64,000 nucleotides of DNA from Hypericum androsaemum (taxonomy: Eukaryota; Streptophyta; Magnoliopsida; Malpighiales; Hypericaceae). Shown in pieces: positions 39,413-51,319 of the stretch. The stretch spans positions 7,919,001 through 7,983,000 of the forward strand of contig OZ023192.1 in NCBI GenBank assembly GCA_963995505.1. The letters are read 5' to 3'. The notes beneath the pieces were generated by a model. It did no database searches. It saw only the letters and a list, made by a program, of their open reading frames with translations, and was not told where the DNA came from. Each line of letters opens with the position of its first letter. The stretch's first letter is position 1. The position numbers and the translations under genes are program-made.

Positions 39413-40079
39413 ACCCACCCCGTTTTTCTTCCTCCCGCTGGCCTAATTAATTAATTAATTAATTAATTGAAGATTCCAGAAAAAGGAGACTTGCTTGCGG
39501 TTGGGTTTTGTATGTGCAATTTGCAAATAAATAGAGAGAGACGACAGGGAAGGAAAAGTCGCGACGAGTCGTCTACTACACTCTGGTCGTTGTTGGTGGT
39601 GTCTACCGCTTTCCTTCTCCTTCTCCTTCTCCTTCTCTTTCTCTGTCTCTTGAGAGAGAAGGGAGCGTTTCCCTTTTTTTTCTTTCTAATATTTTTTTCT
39701 CTTTTTGCGTTGGTATGCGTTGCGTGTCCGTGTTTTAGAGATATATAAGCAAATAAATATTAACTCCTTTTTTTCTTTTTTTTAAATTTGGAAGGAATAT
39801 AACTATTTTTCTTCTACTAGATAAATAAATATATCTCTCGTTATCGAAGACGAGACGGAACATGTTTGGTTTGCCACGTCATGGATGGAACTTGTTAGTA
39901 AAGGTGGTGTTGTTGAACGTGTGGACGTGAGAATATGCACACATTTGTATTTGGATGTAATTTTGCCTTTTAGGCGGCCCAATGCTACTTGCTTGTTAGG
40001 CTACCACAGGTCCACATCGGTAAGTGGTCTAAAATGATTAACAAATAAATAATTAATTTTTTTTATCTATATACAATCT
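39413..40079. other. TCP11-like gene upstream region
   Basis: Holds a (TTAA)-type run at about 39445-39468, a CTT/CTC-rich stretch at 39612-39640, and otherwise AT-rich sequence without coding potential. The promoter and 5' UTR of the TCP11-like gene must lie here. The LINE is inserted at its left-most end relative to that gene, 683 bp upstream of the start codon. Confidence 0.4.
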
Positions 40080-40095
40080 AATCTAACTAAATATT
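40080..40095. repeat. Left target-site duplication of the LINE
   Basis: AATCTAACTAAATATT, identical to 47265-47280. A 16-bp perfect duplication fits target-primed insertion of an L1-type element. Confidence 0.9.
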
Positions 40096-40120
40096 GACGC
40101 CAACCAGTGGCATATCCAGG

Positions 40121-41732
40121 GTTTTGCGAAGCGAAAATAGAGAGCTCTCTCTGGAAGACCGATTGAGAAGTAGATCTCGGTTCGTGCTCACATGGGACCT
40201 CCTTCTGGAGGCTCCGCGGTGCCTCCTTTGCTTGCGGCTACGCCTCCTCGAGGAGGCAAGAAGGTCAAAACCGATTTGGGGGCTTCGGAGGCAGCCCCGG
40301 TGAATGCTACGCAGCAGGGGCCAGAACTGGGGGCATCAGAAGATTGCCGGAGGAAGGTCTCATTTAAGGAAGCCATGGTCGGAGACTCCGACGAGCCGAT
40401 GACTGGGGATGGTGATCAGGACTTCCCCTTTGACCCGGAGGAAGCTGTTTCCAGTGATTCCGAAGGCGAAGAGGAGGAAGACCCATTTTGCCTAACTATC
40501 CGGCTAACTAAGGCAGAAAAAATTGATATGCGGAGGCCGTGGTGGAAGATCCTGATTATCAATGTGCTAGACTACCGAGTGTCCTACTTTTACCTCAAGA
40601 AAAGGCTGGCTTAGATGTGGGATTTTTCCCCCGATTTCAACCTCATCGACTTAGGCTGTGGATTTCATCTTGTCTGACCTGCTTCGGAGGAGGAATACCG
40701 TCATATCCTGTTGGACGGTCTGTGGATGATCGCAGATCATTATGTAACAGTCCAGAGGTGGATCCCGAATTTCAACTCGGCTACTGCTAGGACCTCTAAG
40801 GTAATCGCTTAGGTTCGGGTTCCCTTTTTATCAATGGAGTACTACCATGCCAATTTCTTGCGTAACATTGCTAGGAGGATAGGGAGACCAATCCGTATTG
40901 ATACGATGACTGAGGCCTGCCAACGGGTTTTGCGAAGCGAAAATAGAGAGCTTTCTCTGGAAGACCGATTGAGAAGTAGATCTCGGTTCGTGCTCACATG
41001 GGACCTCCTTCTGGGGGCTCCGCGGTGCCTCCTTTGCTTGCGGCTACGCCTCCTCGAGGAGGCAAGAAGGTCAAAACCGATTTGGGGGCTTCGGAGGCAG
41101 CCCCGGTGAATGCTACGCAGCAGGGGCCAGAACTGGGGGCATCAGAAGACTGCCGGAGGAAGGTCTCATTTAAGGAAGCCATGGTCGGAGACTCCGACGA
41201 GCCGATGACTGGGGATGGTGATCAGGACTTCCCCTTTGACCCGGAGGAAGCTGTTTCCAGTGATTCCGAAGGCGAAGAGGAGGAAGACCCATTTTGCCTA
41301 ACTATCCGGCTAACTAAGGCAGAAAAAATTGATATGCGGAGGCCGTGGTGGAAGATCCTGATTATCAATGTGCTAGACTACCGAGTGTCCTACTTTTACC
41401 TCAAGAAAAGGCTGGCTTAGATGTGGGATTTTTCCCCCGATTTCAACCTCATCGACTTGGGCTGTGGATTTCATCTTGTCTGACCTGCTTCGGAGGAGGA
41501 ATACCGTCATATCCTGTTGGACGGTCTGTGGATGATCGCAGATCATTATGTAACAGTCCAGAGGTGGATCCCGAATTTCAACTCGGCTACTGCTAGGACC
41601 TCTAAGGTAATCGCTTAGGTTCGGGTTCCCTTTTTATCAATGGAGTACTACCATGCCAATTTCTTGCGTAACATTGCTAGGAGGATAGGGAGACCAATCC
41701 GTATTGATACGATGACTGAGGCCTGCCAACGG
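40121..41732 (+). repeat. 806-bp tandem duplication of the LINE 5' end
   Basis: 40121-40926 and 40927-41732 both start GTTTTGCGAAGCGAAAATAG and end GCCTGCCAACGG. I counted four single-base differences by eye (in AGAGCT[C/T]TCTC, TTCTGG[A/G]GGC, GAAGA[T/C]TGCC and GACTT[A/G]GGC). Both copies contain the same in-frame stops. Only the second copy continues into the rest of ORF1. Confidence 0.95.
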
Positions 41733-42669
41733 GGTCACTTCGCTAGGATGTGTGTCAAAATTGACCTCCACAAGCCTTTGTTATCCTCTTTTTGTGCGTG
41801 CAGGCAGGTCCTTCGGCTGCAATATGAGGGACTGCATCATATTTGCTTTTCGTGTGGGTTGTATGGGCACCAGAGTATGACCTGCCCCGCTAAGGTGACA
41901 AACCAGTACACTCCTTCAGCGACTGCTCCTCCGGTGAAGGCGTTGCCAGATTTGGCCCCCCAGTCAGAACCGCTTGCACATTTTGGGGATTGGATGGTGG
42001 TTAACAGGAAATCGAAAGGGAAGAGGATGACTGGAGGTAAATCTGACCCAAGAGTAAGCTTAGCTGAAAAAAAAAAAGGTCTACTCTGAGAAAGGAAAGG
42101 AGCCCCTGGCTCGCACCCAAAATGGCTCAAGTTTTGAAATTTTAAAGGATGTTACAGACGATGTGCAGTCTGGGATCCACATTTCTGGTGAAAGTCCCAA
42201 CCCTCTAGTGGATGAGAGTAACGGCTCTTTTCGGGATGGGATTCAGGATAAGAATAAAAGTGTTGCGGAGGAGTCTGATGGGAGTGGGCCTAAAGGTCAA
42301 AAAGTGAACAAGGACCGAAATGGTCCCCAGTCCAGGAAGGCCCCCGCGAATAGTCCAAGGCCCACCAAGCCTCAGCCCGAAACCAAACGTGTAACCCCTC
42401 CAGTAGAGAAGACCAAAGTCCATACTCCTAAAATGTCCAACCCCAGCACTAATACTAAAGAGCCGACTCACCGGCCTACGAAAAATAGCTCCACCCCCAA
42501 GTCTCCGGCAAGACGCTCACGGGGGAAGGATCCCTTGAATTTCATAATGGATTTGAAGGAACATCGAAGTAACTATTACAGGGTAGCCAACACGTCCTTA
42601 GACACCCACCCTAGTACCATGGTCTGGATAGGGGGAAGGAGGCGGTCGAGGGTCAGCTTAAGGATCTAG
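40998..42669 (+). pseudogene. LINE ORF1 (gag-like, DUF4283 plus CCHC zinc knuckle), broken
   Basis: Starts MGPPSGGSAVPPL. An acidic stretch (SDSEGEEEEDPF) is followed by a DUF4283-like domain (CLTIRLTKAEK, RRPWWKILIINVL), then RGHFARMCVKIDL and the knuckle CFSCGLYGHQSMTC near 41848-41889. It ends in a basic, proline-rich tail. Interruptions: stops after KKRLA, after GFHLV and before VRVPFLS, and a frameshift at an A run (42067-42078) after RVSLAEKKK. ORF1 proteins coat the LINE RNA. A second 5' part of the same frame (40192-40614) lies in the first tandem copy. Confidence 0.9.
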
Positions 42670-42942
42670 ACCCACCTTATATAGAGTGAGAAACTCTGAT
42701 CAGACATTGCAGTTCTAGTCCGAAGGACCGTGGAGGTTCCTCTTTCTGGGATCAAGACAATGACCCGATGAATGAGTGGGGCGAGGAGGAGCAGGAGCAG
42801 GTGGATATGGTCGATGCTCCAACTGATGGAAAAGTGCGAGAACCAGGACAGGGTCCTGAAGAGTGAAGTGTCCCTTAATCTCTTCTATCTCTTTCTCCTA
42901 AGAGTTGCTCCTCTGTTTCTAACTTTTGTTGCTTTTATTCCT

Positions 42943-45900
42943 ATGAATTTAATTACTTGGAATTGTCAAGGTGCAGCTAGCACGAAGTTTAAATCAGCTG
43001 TTAAAGAGCTTGTCTGTCAACATAAACCTGATATTCTTATCTTGATTGAAACTTGGATCTCGGGTAAGAGAGCCGAGGTTCTCGCTAAATCGTTGAGATT
43101 CTCTGATGTGTTTCAGGCTCCTATACATGGACACTCTGGCAGAATCTGGATCCTGTGGAATAATGCTACTATGCCTATGGCGGTGATTACTGCCCATAAG
43201 CAATTTGTGCACTTAGAGGTGGGCACCGATCCGGCCAGTAGGTAGTTTCTTACTACAGTTTACGATCATCCTAGAGCTCAGGTTCGCGAGGAGTTATAGG
43301 TCCGTTTAAAGGACATTGCTGATGGGATACAAGACCCTTGGCTTTTAGCCGGGGACTTCAATACTTACCTGGTCTATGATGGGAAACTTGGGGGAGCCCC
43401 GATCAGGGGGTATAACCTTTGTCAATTTCAAAGATGGATTGAGGAATGCTCGCTAATGGACCTCGGTTTCATTGGTTCTAAATTTACTTGGGTTCGTGGA
43501 GGGATTCATGAGAGGCTGGACCGAGGTCTTGCAACATCAATTGGAGAATCAAATTTCCCGAAGCCAAGGTTATCCACCTGCCACGCCTCAAATCGGATCA
43601 TTGTCCCATCCTTATACGGTTGAATACGGCCCCCCGACTTCAGCCTGAGAAGAGACTTTTTAGATTCCAAGCTGCTTGGATTGCGAATGCACAGTTTTTG
43701 AAGTTCGTCACTGGGTGTTGGAAGGATCAGTTTTCCCTCCCGGATGCCTGTGAGGATTTTGTGAAGCACGTCAAAATTTGGAACCGCCATGTCTTTGGGA
43801 ACATTCTGAGACACAAGGACCAGTTGACTCGGAGGATTGGTGATATCCAAAGAGCCCTCGAGCATGGCTCGAACCTATTTTTGCGCAGATTAGAGCAATC
43901 CTTAAGGCTTGAATTGGAACTGACCCTCGAACAAGAAGAAGTTCTATGGTAGTAAAAGTCTAGGCGCGACTTTCTAACTAATGGTGATAGGAGCACCAAG
44001 TATTTCCATGCATCTACTCTTGTTCGGAGGAAACAAAACCATATTGAGGCTCTGAAAAAATGAGGATGGGGACTGGGTTTCTGATCCTAAAGGAGTCAAG
44101 CAAATTCTCACTCAGTACTTTGTTGAACTGTATTCGGATGAGGATAGGGATATTCAGATGATGATGACCCCTAATCGCTTCTATCAATTATCAATAGAGG
44201 AGTAGAGGATGCTGATTGCGTGTCCCCTGGAGAGTGAGGTGAAACAAACCTTATTTTCCATTAGGCCCCTAAAGACACCTAGTCCCGATGGCCTGCACCC
44301 CATCTTCTTTTAAAGGAATTGGGATACAGTCAAGATGTCTCTGGTCTTCTTTGTGCGAAGAACTTTTGCAGAAATCTGGTCTCCAGAAACTGTGAAAGAT
44401 ATCGCAATTGTGCTTATACCTAAAGAGGCTAATCCTCAAGGGCCTTCACAATTTAGACCCATCAGTCTCTGCAATGCATCCTTGAAGATGGTCACGAAGC
44501 TACTTGCTCAGCGGCTCCAACCTTACATGCCAAAATGGGTTTCTCAAAACTAAAATAGCTTTGTCCCGAGCCGTAACATTATCGTGGCCCAGGAGGCAAT
44601 ACACACCATGAGGAGGCGACGAACAGGGAAAGAGATCATGGCGATCAAGGTTGACCTTGCAAAGGCATATGACTGCATACGATGGTGCTTTATCAGGGAG
44701 ACTCTTGAACTTTTAAATCTCCCCCACCCTCTAACTGATTTGATACTTAAGTGTGTATCTACGGTTTCTATGCAGGTGGTCTGGAATGGTGAGACAACTC
44801 AGAAGTTCCAACCGACTCGAGAGATTCGCCAAGGAGATTCTTTATCCCCTTACCTATTTGTGTTGTGTCTCGAGCGGCTAGGACATATGATACATGACAA
44901 GGTGGATGATGGCAAATGGAAGCCTTTCAAGATCGCTCAGCGAAGACCTAGTATATCACACCTTTTCTTCGCAGATGACCTTATGCTTTTTGCAGAGGCC
45001 TCGCACGCTCAGTCTTCTTTTATTACTAATGTCCTGGAGGAGTTTTGTGTAGCTTTGGGGCAATTGGTTAGCAAACCAAAGACGAGATTATTTGTGTCTA
45101 AGAATGTCTCTCAAGGTTTGGCTAAGAATCTAGCACGCAGTTTTGGAGTTGCTCTTACTTCAAACTTGGGAAAATATCTGGGCATGCCACTTTTACATGA
45201 TCGGGTCACCAAGAGCACGTACTCGTTTGTGACTGAGAAAGTTCAAGCAAGACTTCAAGGATGGTGTGCGGAGAAACTTTCATTTGCTGGTCAAGCTACT
45301 TTATCTCAATCGGTTCTTGGCGCCCTACCTTCGTATGCCATACAAACTGCCAAGCTTCCAATTGGGGTTTGTGAGAATGTGGAGAAAGCTCAACATGGTT
45401 TCCTTTGGGGGTCCTCCACTGCTAAAAAGAAGCCACATTTAGTTGATTGGGGTAATGTTTGCAAACGTTTGGAGGAGGGAGGCTTGGGCTTTAAAAATCT
45501 GTAAGACCAAAATCTCGCATTCATTATGAAGCTCGCTTGGAATTTATTGACTGACCGTTCACCCCTATGGTCTCAGGTCCTCTGGAGAAAGTATGTTAAA
45601 CAAGATGTGATGGTTCCTACGGTCACTAGCAAGCCTACCAGCTCACCCCCTTTGGAAAGCTATAGTCTCTCTGTGGCCTACTATGTTGAGTGGGCTGAAA
45701 TGGGCTATTGGCGACGGTGCTTCAGCTAGCTTTTGGAAGGATAACTGGGTTGATACTATTGGGAATCTGGAGGATAATTATGTTTTACCCGTCCCTTCCC
45801 ATTTGTCAGAGATGAAGGTGGCAGATGCTGTGAACTCTACTGGGGGTTGGACTTGGTAGATATTTGCTCCCTTCTTACAGCCTGCTTCCCTTGATTATAT

Positions 45901-47175
45901 TGCTGCAATAATGCCTCCTAGGGAGAATGGTGGCCCCGATAAAGCTATTTGAGCTAGAACTCATGATGGTCACTTTTCTGTGAAATCTACTTATGCACTT
46001 CTGCAGGATGGGACCCCAAATGTGCTACACGAAGCTGGAAATACTTATGGAGCTGGAAAGGGCTACAGCGTCTAAAGCGAGTTGTTTAGCTTGCAGGACA
46101 TGGAAGGTTGCTTACTAATTCCCTCAAAATGAGGCGACGCATGGCTCTGAATGCAGATTGTCCTTGCTGCCATGAACCTGAGAAAACTGTACTTCATACC
46201 TTGCGAGACTGTCGCTGGGTCCAACCGATCTGGCGCCGCATGCTACAAAGGGAGAAAATCTCTGCTGCTAGCTTCTTTAATCTTAACCTCTCTATGCGGA
46301 TTGATTCTAACCTCTGTGTTTCAGACCGTTGGTTATCCTTATTTATTATTGTTCTAAATAATGTCTGGGGATGGAGAAATTTCTGTGTATGGGGTGAAGG
46401 TGAAGCTCGGCCCACTAATGCTTTATTTGTGTTATATGCCAGGCTCAATAAGATACAGCAAACTCAAGATATTGTCACCTTAATGCAACCTGGACCGATG
46501 CGACAAGAGACTTTAATTGGGTGGGAGAGACCGAGAGATGACTAGGTAAAGTTGAACATGGACGGGGCAATGAGGGCTTCCTCGGGGCGAGCAACTGTAG
46601 GAGGCATCATTCGGGATCAGAATGGATTTTGGCGGGGTGGCTTTGCTACCAACCCTGGTAGATGTTCTTGTGTTTGTGCTGAATTATGGGGCACTCTTAA
46701 AGGCCTCTAACTGGCTTGGTCGCTCGGCTTTCGCAAGGTGATCTTGGAAGTGGACTCCAAACTGGTCGAGGGATACATTAATAACCCCCACTCATCTCGG
46801 GCCAACCCCGTTCCACTGCCTGCGTGTATACGTGAGGAGCTCCAACGGGACTGGTTAGTCTGAGTCGCCCATATATACAGGGAAGCAAACTAATGTGCTG
46901 ACATTTTAGCGAATCTGGGGTTTGATAAAGCCCATGGGCACCACATTTTGGATTCTCCTATGGATGCTGTTAGAAGTCGGATGTTGTTAGACATTGGGGA
47001 TGTTGCGCTCCCACGGTATGTAATAGTTAATGACAGTGCAAGGCTAAATTTTGTGATAAACCAAACGTCAAGGGGGGATCTTTCTCCCCGGGGTACTCTT
47101 TCCCCACCACAGGTTTCTCCCACCGGATTTTTCTGTGGTGGGGTTTTGATGAGGCCGGCGGTCGCAACCTCATAA
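42943..47175 (+). pseudogene. LINE ORF2: endonuclease, reverse transcriptase, RNase H, broken
   Basis: Begins MNLITWNCQGAAS, the usual start of plant L1 endonucleases, with ILIETW, AGDFNTY and KSDHCPIL (catalytic-site motifs). The reverse transcriptase (about 44400-45500) shows FRPISLCNASLKMVTK, KVDLAKAYDCI, REIRQGDSLSPYLF and FADDLMLF, where the two Asp of the active site are kept. A zinc-binding block (CPCCHEP, then LHTLRDC) lies near 46158-46213. RNase H follows (LNMDGAMRASSGRA, CAELWGTL, LEVDSKLVEGY). At least eight in-frame stops plus frameshifts break it, for example after TDPASR, after SQN, after WLV and before CADILAN. Most stops can be explained by a C-to-T or G-to-A change in Gln, Arg or Trp codons. 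Confidence 0.92.
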
Positions 47176-47264
47176 GAGGCCGAGAGGGAGCCTTGCACCA
47201 AGTAGGATGTGAGTGGCCATTTTATTAATACACAAGGGCTTTTGTCCCTCTTTTCTACCCAAAA

Positions 47265-47280
47265 AATCTAACTAAATATT
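47265..47280. repeat. Right target-site duplication of the LINE
   Basis: AATCTAACTAAATATT, preceded by the AAAA that ends the LINE. Confidence 0.9.
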
Positions 47281-47326
47281 TTCTTATCTACAGTGATGAT
47301 TTGGTTCAATTAGTTTATTAAATAAA

Positions 47327-47659
47327 GGGAAAAGTTCACTTTAGTACCCTGTAGTATCGCCCAAAATCACTTTAGTACCCTGTGGTAAAAAACTGACCAA
47401 TCGAGTCATATTTATTCCAATTAACATCAAAAAGGGCCTCGGACAGCTGCCCGAAGCTGCCCGGATCTTTTCGAATGCTGTCCGAAGCTATTCCACATGG
47501 TCGGGCAGCATTCGGGAAGATCCGGGCAGCTCCGGGCAGCTGCCCGAGGCCCTTTTTGATGTTAATTGGAATAAGTATGACTCGATTGGTCGGTTTTTTA
47601 CCACAGGGTACTAAAGTAATTTTGGGCGATACCACAAGGTACTAAAGTGGACTTTTCCC
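47327..47659. mobile_element. Short Mutator-like foldback element (333 bp) with 9-bp target duplication
   Basis: Starts GGGAAAAGTTCACTTTAGTA and ends with the inverse; almost the whole length is one palindrome centred near 47493. Perfect TTAAATAAA flanks it (47318-47326 and 47660-47668). Same family as the elements at 30437 and 51320, sharing TACCCTGTGGTA and CGGGCAGC motifs. No coding capacity. Confidence 0.93.
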
Positions 47660-47668
47660 TTAAATAAA

Positions 47669-48068
47669 TAATTAATTTTTCTCTCATCTACGTACATGTA
47701 TTATCTATACGAATTTTTATTGAGAATTGAAATTTTGAGTTCCAAATTAAAAAATACGAGTTGAAAATCTTATGCACTATTTGTAGAAAATAAAAAATAT
47801 TTTTTTCATATATTTTATCGTAGAACATTGTGTCATTTGTTACTTAGATTAGATTTAAAAAAATAATAAATAAATCATGACCGGGGCGGCCGACAGCCCC
47901 TGTAGTAAGCCCGGGCGAGGCCAACAATTCATTTTGCCTTTTTCTTTTTAAATCACGCTAGTGTTAGGCTTCACACCCAATTCCACGAGTTAAATGGTTT
48001 CGGTATGGATAAAATTATACATCAAATAAATTTAAATTAATAGTTATAATTTTATGGTAAAATTTATT
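47669..48068. other. AT-rich spacer, nothing recognised
   Basis: No open frame or repeat boundary recognised between the foldback element and the copia LTR. Confidence 0.35.
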
Positions 48069-49299
48069 TGTTGGAACAAATATTAGTAAATTATGGTATG
48101 AGCATGTAAATATAAATTGTAAGTATATAAAGAGAGGAGTTTAGAGAATGCTCACGATCACACTTCGGTATAAGTGTGTAAGATCATTGTCTTCAAGGTA
48201 GGACTTCGGATGCAATCCTGGACGAGGCCACAGTTTGATCGTGTGCCCTTAAACTCTTACTACCCGCCTATATGCTTCAGGTCTCCGTGGGTAAGAGAGT
48301 TCCCAAGGTACAATGCCCAATCTCGAGTACAAAAGAAAGCACTTTCGTACACCTTTCAAACCTTTCGTAGCCTTAGAACTCTGACACAATGAAAAATGAG
48401 AAATGATATGCTAGGGAGGGAGAAGTAGAGAGCTCAAGGAAGAGTGTGAGTTGGGATGATTTGGAATGAAAGAGGAGGGCTCTTTTTATAAACAGCCTTG
48501 GACCTCCAACAACCAAAATCGTATTTACTCAGGCCATTAACTAGCCCATTAACTAGGTGAGAGAATGGGCTGTTATTGGGAGCCATAAAATTCCCAAATT
48601 AAATGGGCTGTTACTGGGATGAGTTGAAATTCGAGATTTAAATTCAATGGCAACTTGCAAGAGAAGGTTCCAGAACGTAGGCTTGTCCAAGCAGAAGCCA
48701 AAAAAGCCCAGACAACTTTTTAGGTCTAGAATCACTTCACAGGTCCGGCCCAGCTCTAAAAAGATAAGGCCCTGTAATAATTTCCACAAACCCACATCCG
48801 CACCCGAACCCGAGTTTGAGCCCGAGCCTGGCCCGACCCGGTCTGGGATGGGGCAGGGCACGCGCGCGTGCGTGCTTGCCAACCTGAGCCGGACAGACGG
48901 ATGGCGAGAGAAACTTCTCCCTTCTCCACCAGTTTACCCATGGTAGACTTCTAGTCCCTTGTAAACTTGTCTTAGTATGGTGTGCTAACCAATGTGGGAT
49001 TGCGCTTATTTCAATTACAGCCATACCACTTGAAAGTCAATTTTCATTTACCCCGAGAATTGGATTTTTACAAGTGTTATATATCTTTACAAAGCTCTAT
49101 CAATGAGCTTCATATTGATCTCACAAATACTCAAATTCAATTGGTGTGACCTCCAATTAAATTAGCTTAAAGTTACTTACTAATTACTTAGTTATTATAT
49201 TTAATTAGAATTCTCCCTCTAATTAAATACTTGGGCCCAAAGCCACACTCACTTGTATTGGGCCATCTCTTCCATGGTTATTAAACCAATTCTCCAACA
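48069..49299 (-). repeat. Probable 3' LTR of a reverse-oriented copia remnant
   Basis: On the reverse strand it begins TGTTGGAGAATTGG directly after a polypurine tract (ATGTGGGAGAT, 49300-49310) and ends TTTGTTCCAACA at 48069. The TGTTGG/CCAACA ends and the purine tract are typical of plant copia elements. The element's pol fragment lies just upstream on the same strand. There is no second LTR copy in the window to prove the boundaries. Confidence 0.6.
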
Positions 49300-49573
49300 A
49301 TCTCCCACATGAATACAAACTGGCTTATATGACATGAGCCTACCAATGCTACATGTAACTTGGAGTTCTGTGAAAATTTGTTGCATTAGGAAAGGTGGTT
49401 GAAAGCTTTGAACCTTCCTTAGTGAAATACCTTCGGATATACTTGCCAACTAGTGGACGCGATGCCTTGAACTGTTCAGCATTTCATGTATACCAAGACA
49501 AATGTACTCACTCAACTCCTTCTCAAACCACTACTCGGTACATTAGATTGCCTATAACTCTAGAATAATCTAG

Positions 49574-50226
49574 TTATCGCACACTATCTCTGCGATTCTT
49601 GCAGAGACTTGACACCACTTCCATAGGAGTTCTCGCAATTACATTGCTATCCTTATTGAATTTGTCAAGTATCTTTTCGACATTGTGACATTGGAAAAGC
49701 GCGTAACCTTCTGAATTCTTGGTAATTTTTATTCCAAGTATTACATCAGCTTGTCCCAAGTCTTTCATGTCAAAATTTTGCGATGACATGCTCTTGGTAA
49801 TTTTGATATTATCATTATTACCCACGATCAATATGTCATCTACATAGAGACATACTATCACATAGTCATTATCGTCTCCTTTCACGTAGACACATTTATC
49901 ACATTGGTTTATCTGAAACCCGTTAGATAGCATTACACTATCAAACTTTTCGTGCCACTGTTTAGGTGCTTATTTTAGTCCATACAAAGATTTTACAAGT
50001 TTAGGCACCTTATATTCTTTACCTGGAATCACAAACCCTTCGGGTTGTTCTATGTAAATCTCCTCTTCTAAATCTCCATTAAGGAAGGCCGTCTTCACAT
50101 CTATTTGATAGATCTCTAGGTTGAACAAAGTCGCCAAGGCTATGACTAACCTAATAGACATTTTCCTAGAGACAGGAGCATATGTGTTAAAATAATCAAC
50201 ACCCTCGGTTTGCTTGTAGCCACGAC
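49574..50226 (-). pseudogene. Copia reverse-transcriptase fragment
   Basis: Reverse-strand reading: GYKQTEGVDYFNTYAPVSR, IDVKTAFLNGDLEEEIYIEQ, LVKSLYGLK, a stop, then APKQWHEKF and VCLYVDDILIVGN, where YVDD is the active site, continuing to [13 protein letters not shown] and ending in HNVEKILDKF. Most of the RNase H part is missing: after RVIGNLMY the sequence loses the frame. Integrase and gag are absent; homology stops at about 50226, where a minisatellite begins. It is a different family from the copia element at 58908, though the motifs align. Confidence 0.9.
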
Positions 50227-50249
50227 CTCACTTACAAAAGACCCGGCTC

Positions 50250-50600
50250 CGGGTGCACCTCTCCAAAACTAGGCGCAGAGTGCTCCTCCTCCAAACTAAG
50301 CATATGGTGCACCTCTCCCGCACTAGGTGCATGGTGTACCTTTCCCAAACTAAGCGCAAAGTGCACCTCCTTCAAACTAGGTGCAGGGTGCACCTCTCTG
50401 AACTAGGCTCATTGTGCACCTCCTCTGAACTATGCATAAGGTGCACCTTCTTCAGAGTGCGGGGTGCACCCACTTTCTTCAGAGTGCGAGGTGCACCAAT
50501 TTCCTTTGAATTTTAGGGTGCACCTACTTTCTTCGGTGTGCAGGGTGCGCCTACCCCCTTTGGTGTTTGGTGTGCACCTACTTCTTCTAGAGTGCATGCT
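50250..50600 (+). repeat. Degenerate 27-bp minisatellite
   Basis: Units of 27 bp of the type GTGCACCTCTCCAAACTAGG followed by YGCANRG. Clear consecutive units start at 50288, 50315 and 50342, and the pattern decays rightwards to about 50600 while keeping GTGCACC. The unit length is a multiple of three, so open frames with a repeated peptide arise, but nothing suggests translation. Confidence 0.85.
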
Positions 50601-51310
50601 GAGTCACCCACGAAGTGCATGCTAAGCCACCCACGAAGTGAAAGTCTAAACCGAGAATTTTTCTCATACCTTGATATTTTTGCATTCCATTTAAGCTATG
50701 AATTTATTATCTTTCTTTAAAGGGTCTCAAATAAGCTAAATTTAGTGATCTCAAAATCATTATTGTACTACCCTTTAAGTGATCTCTTTAAGCTCAAGCT
50801 ATACTTGGCACAACTTGGTAGAAGAGTTTTCTTTTTTAGCTTCTGGTTTGGAATAGAGGGTTGGGACTTGATGCGATATCAATATTTGGTCGGATCTTTG
50901 GGTACCCGGATCCACCTTTGGACACCCCAGATATATGTACTCGAGCTCACATGCGATTCATATTGTACGGGAGTTCCAACGTAGTGACACAATGGAATGG
51001 GATGAAGAGTTCTGGAATCTCAAGTTCGAATAAAATCATGGTCACCCCTATCATCAGGGCTTGAGCCCAATCAGAATAAAAAAGGGGTCTTGAGGGGTTT
51101 TCTTTTTTGCAGACCAACCCATGACCTGCGTTGACCGATTGGGCCGAGTTAACGCAAGTCACCTAGGTTTATTGGGCTTCCACCACGCAGCTTAGATTGA
51201 CTAAAAGGCTAGTCAACTTGGGCTTCCAAATTATTTTTTATGATGGGCTTATCTTGTGGGCTCAATTGACTGAATTTTATTAAGTCAATATTTTTTGGCC
51301 TAATCTTAAT
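50601..51310. other. Intergenic DNA with one copy of a 36-bp direct repeat
   Basis: No gene recognised. 51172-51207 (TTGGGCTTCCACCACGCAGC and following) is repeated exactly at 52169-52204, on the other side of the Mutator-like element. Confidence 0.5.
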
Positions 51311-51319
51311 AAAAAAATT

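Larger units (their letters stand above)
40096..47264 (+). mobile_element. L1-type LINE, full length but inactivated
   Basis: Bounded by a perfect 16-bp duplication, with a short A run at the 3' end. Order of parts: 5' segment present twice in tandem (806 bp each), ORF1 with a DUF4283-like domain and a CCHC knuckle, ORF2 with endonuclease, reverse transcriptase, zinc-binding and RNase H domains, then a 3' tail with a CCCACCAC/GTGGTGGG inverted pair near 47103-47145. Both frames contain many stops and a few frameshifts, so it cannot move by itself. The perfect flanking duplication and nearly identical 5' copies nevertheless indicate a fairly young insertion. Confidence 0.95.

Noticed and set aside
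40188..40376. Reverse-strand frame duplicated at 40994-41182
   Set aside because: Shadow of LINE ORF1, repeated only because the 5' end is tandemly duplicated.
50250..50600. Regularly spaced repeat that could suggest a CRISPR array
   Set aside because: Units are contiguous and degenerate without unique spacers, and the genome is a plant; it is a minisatellite.
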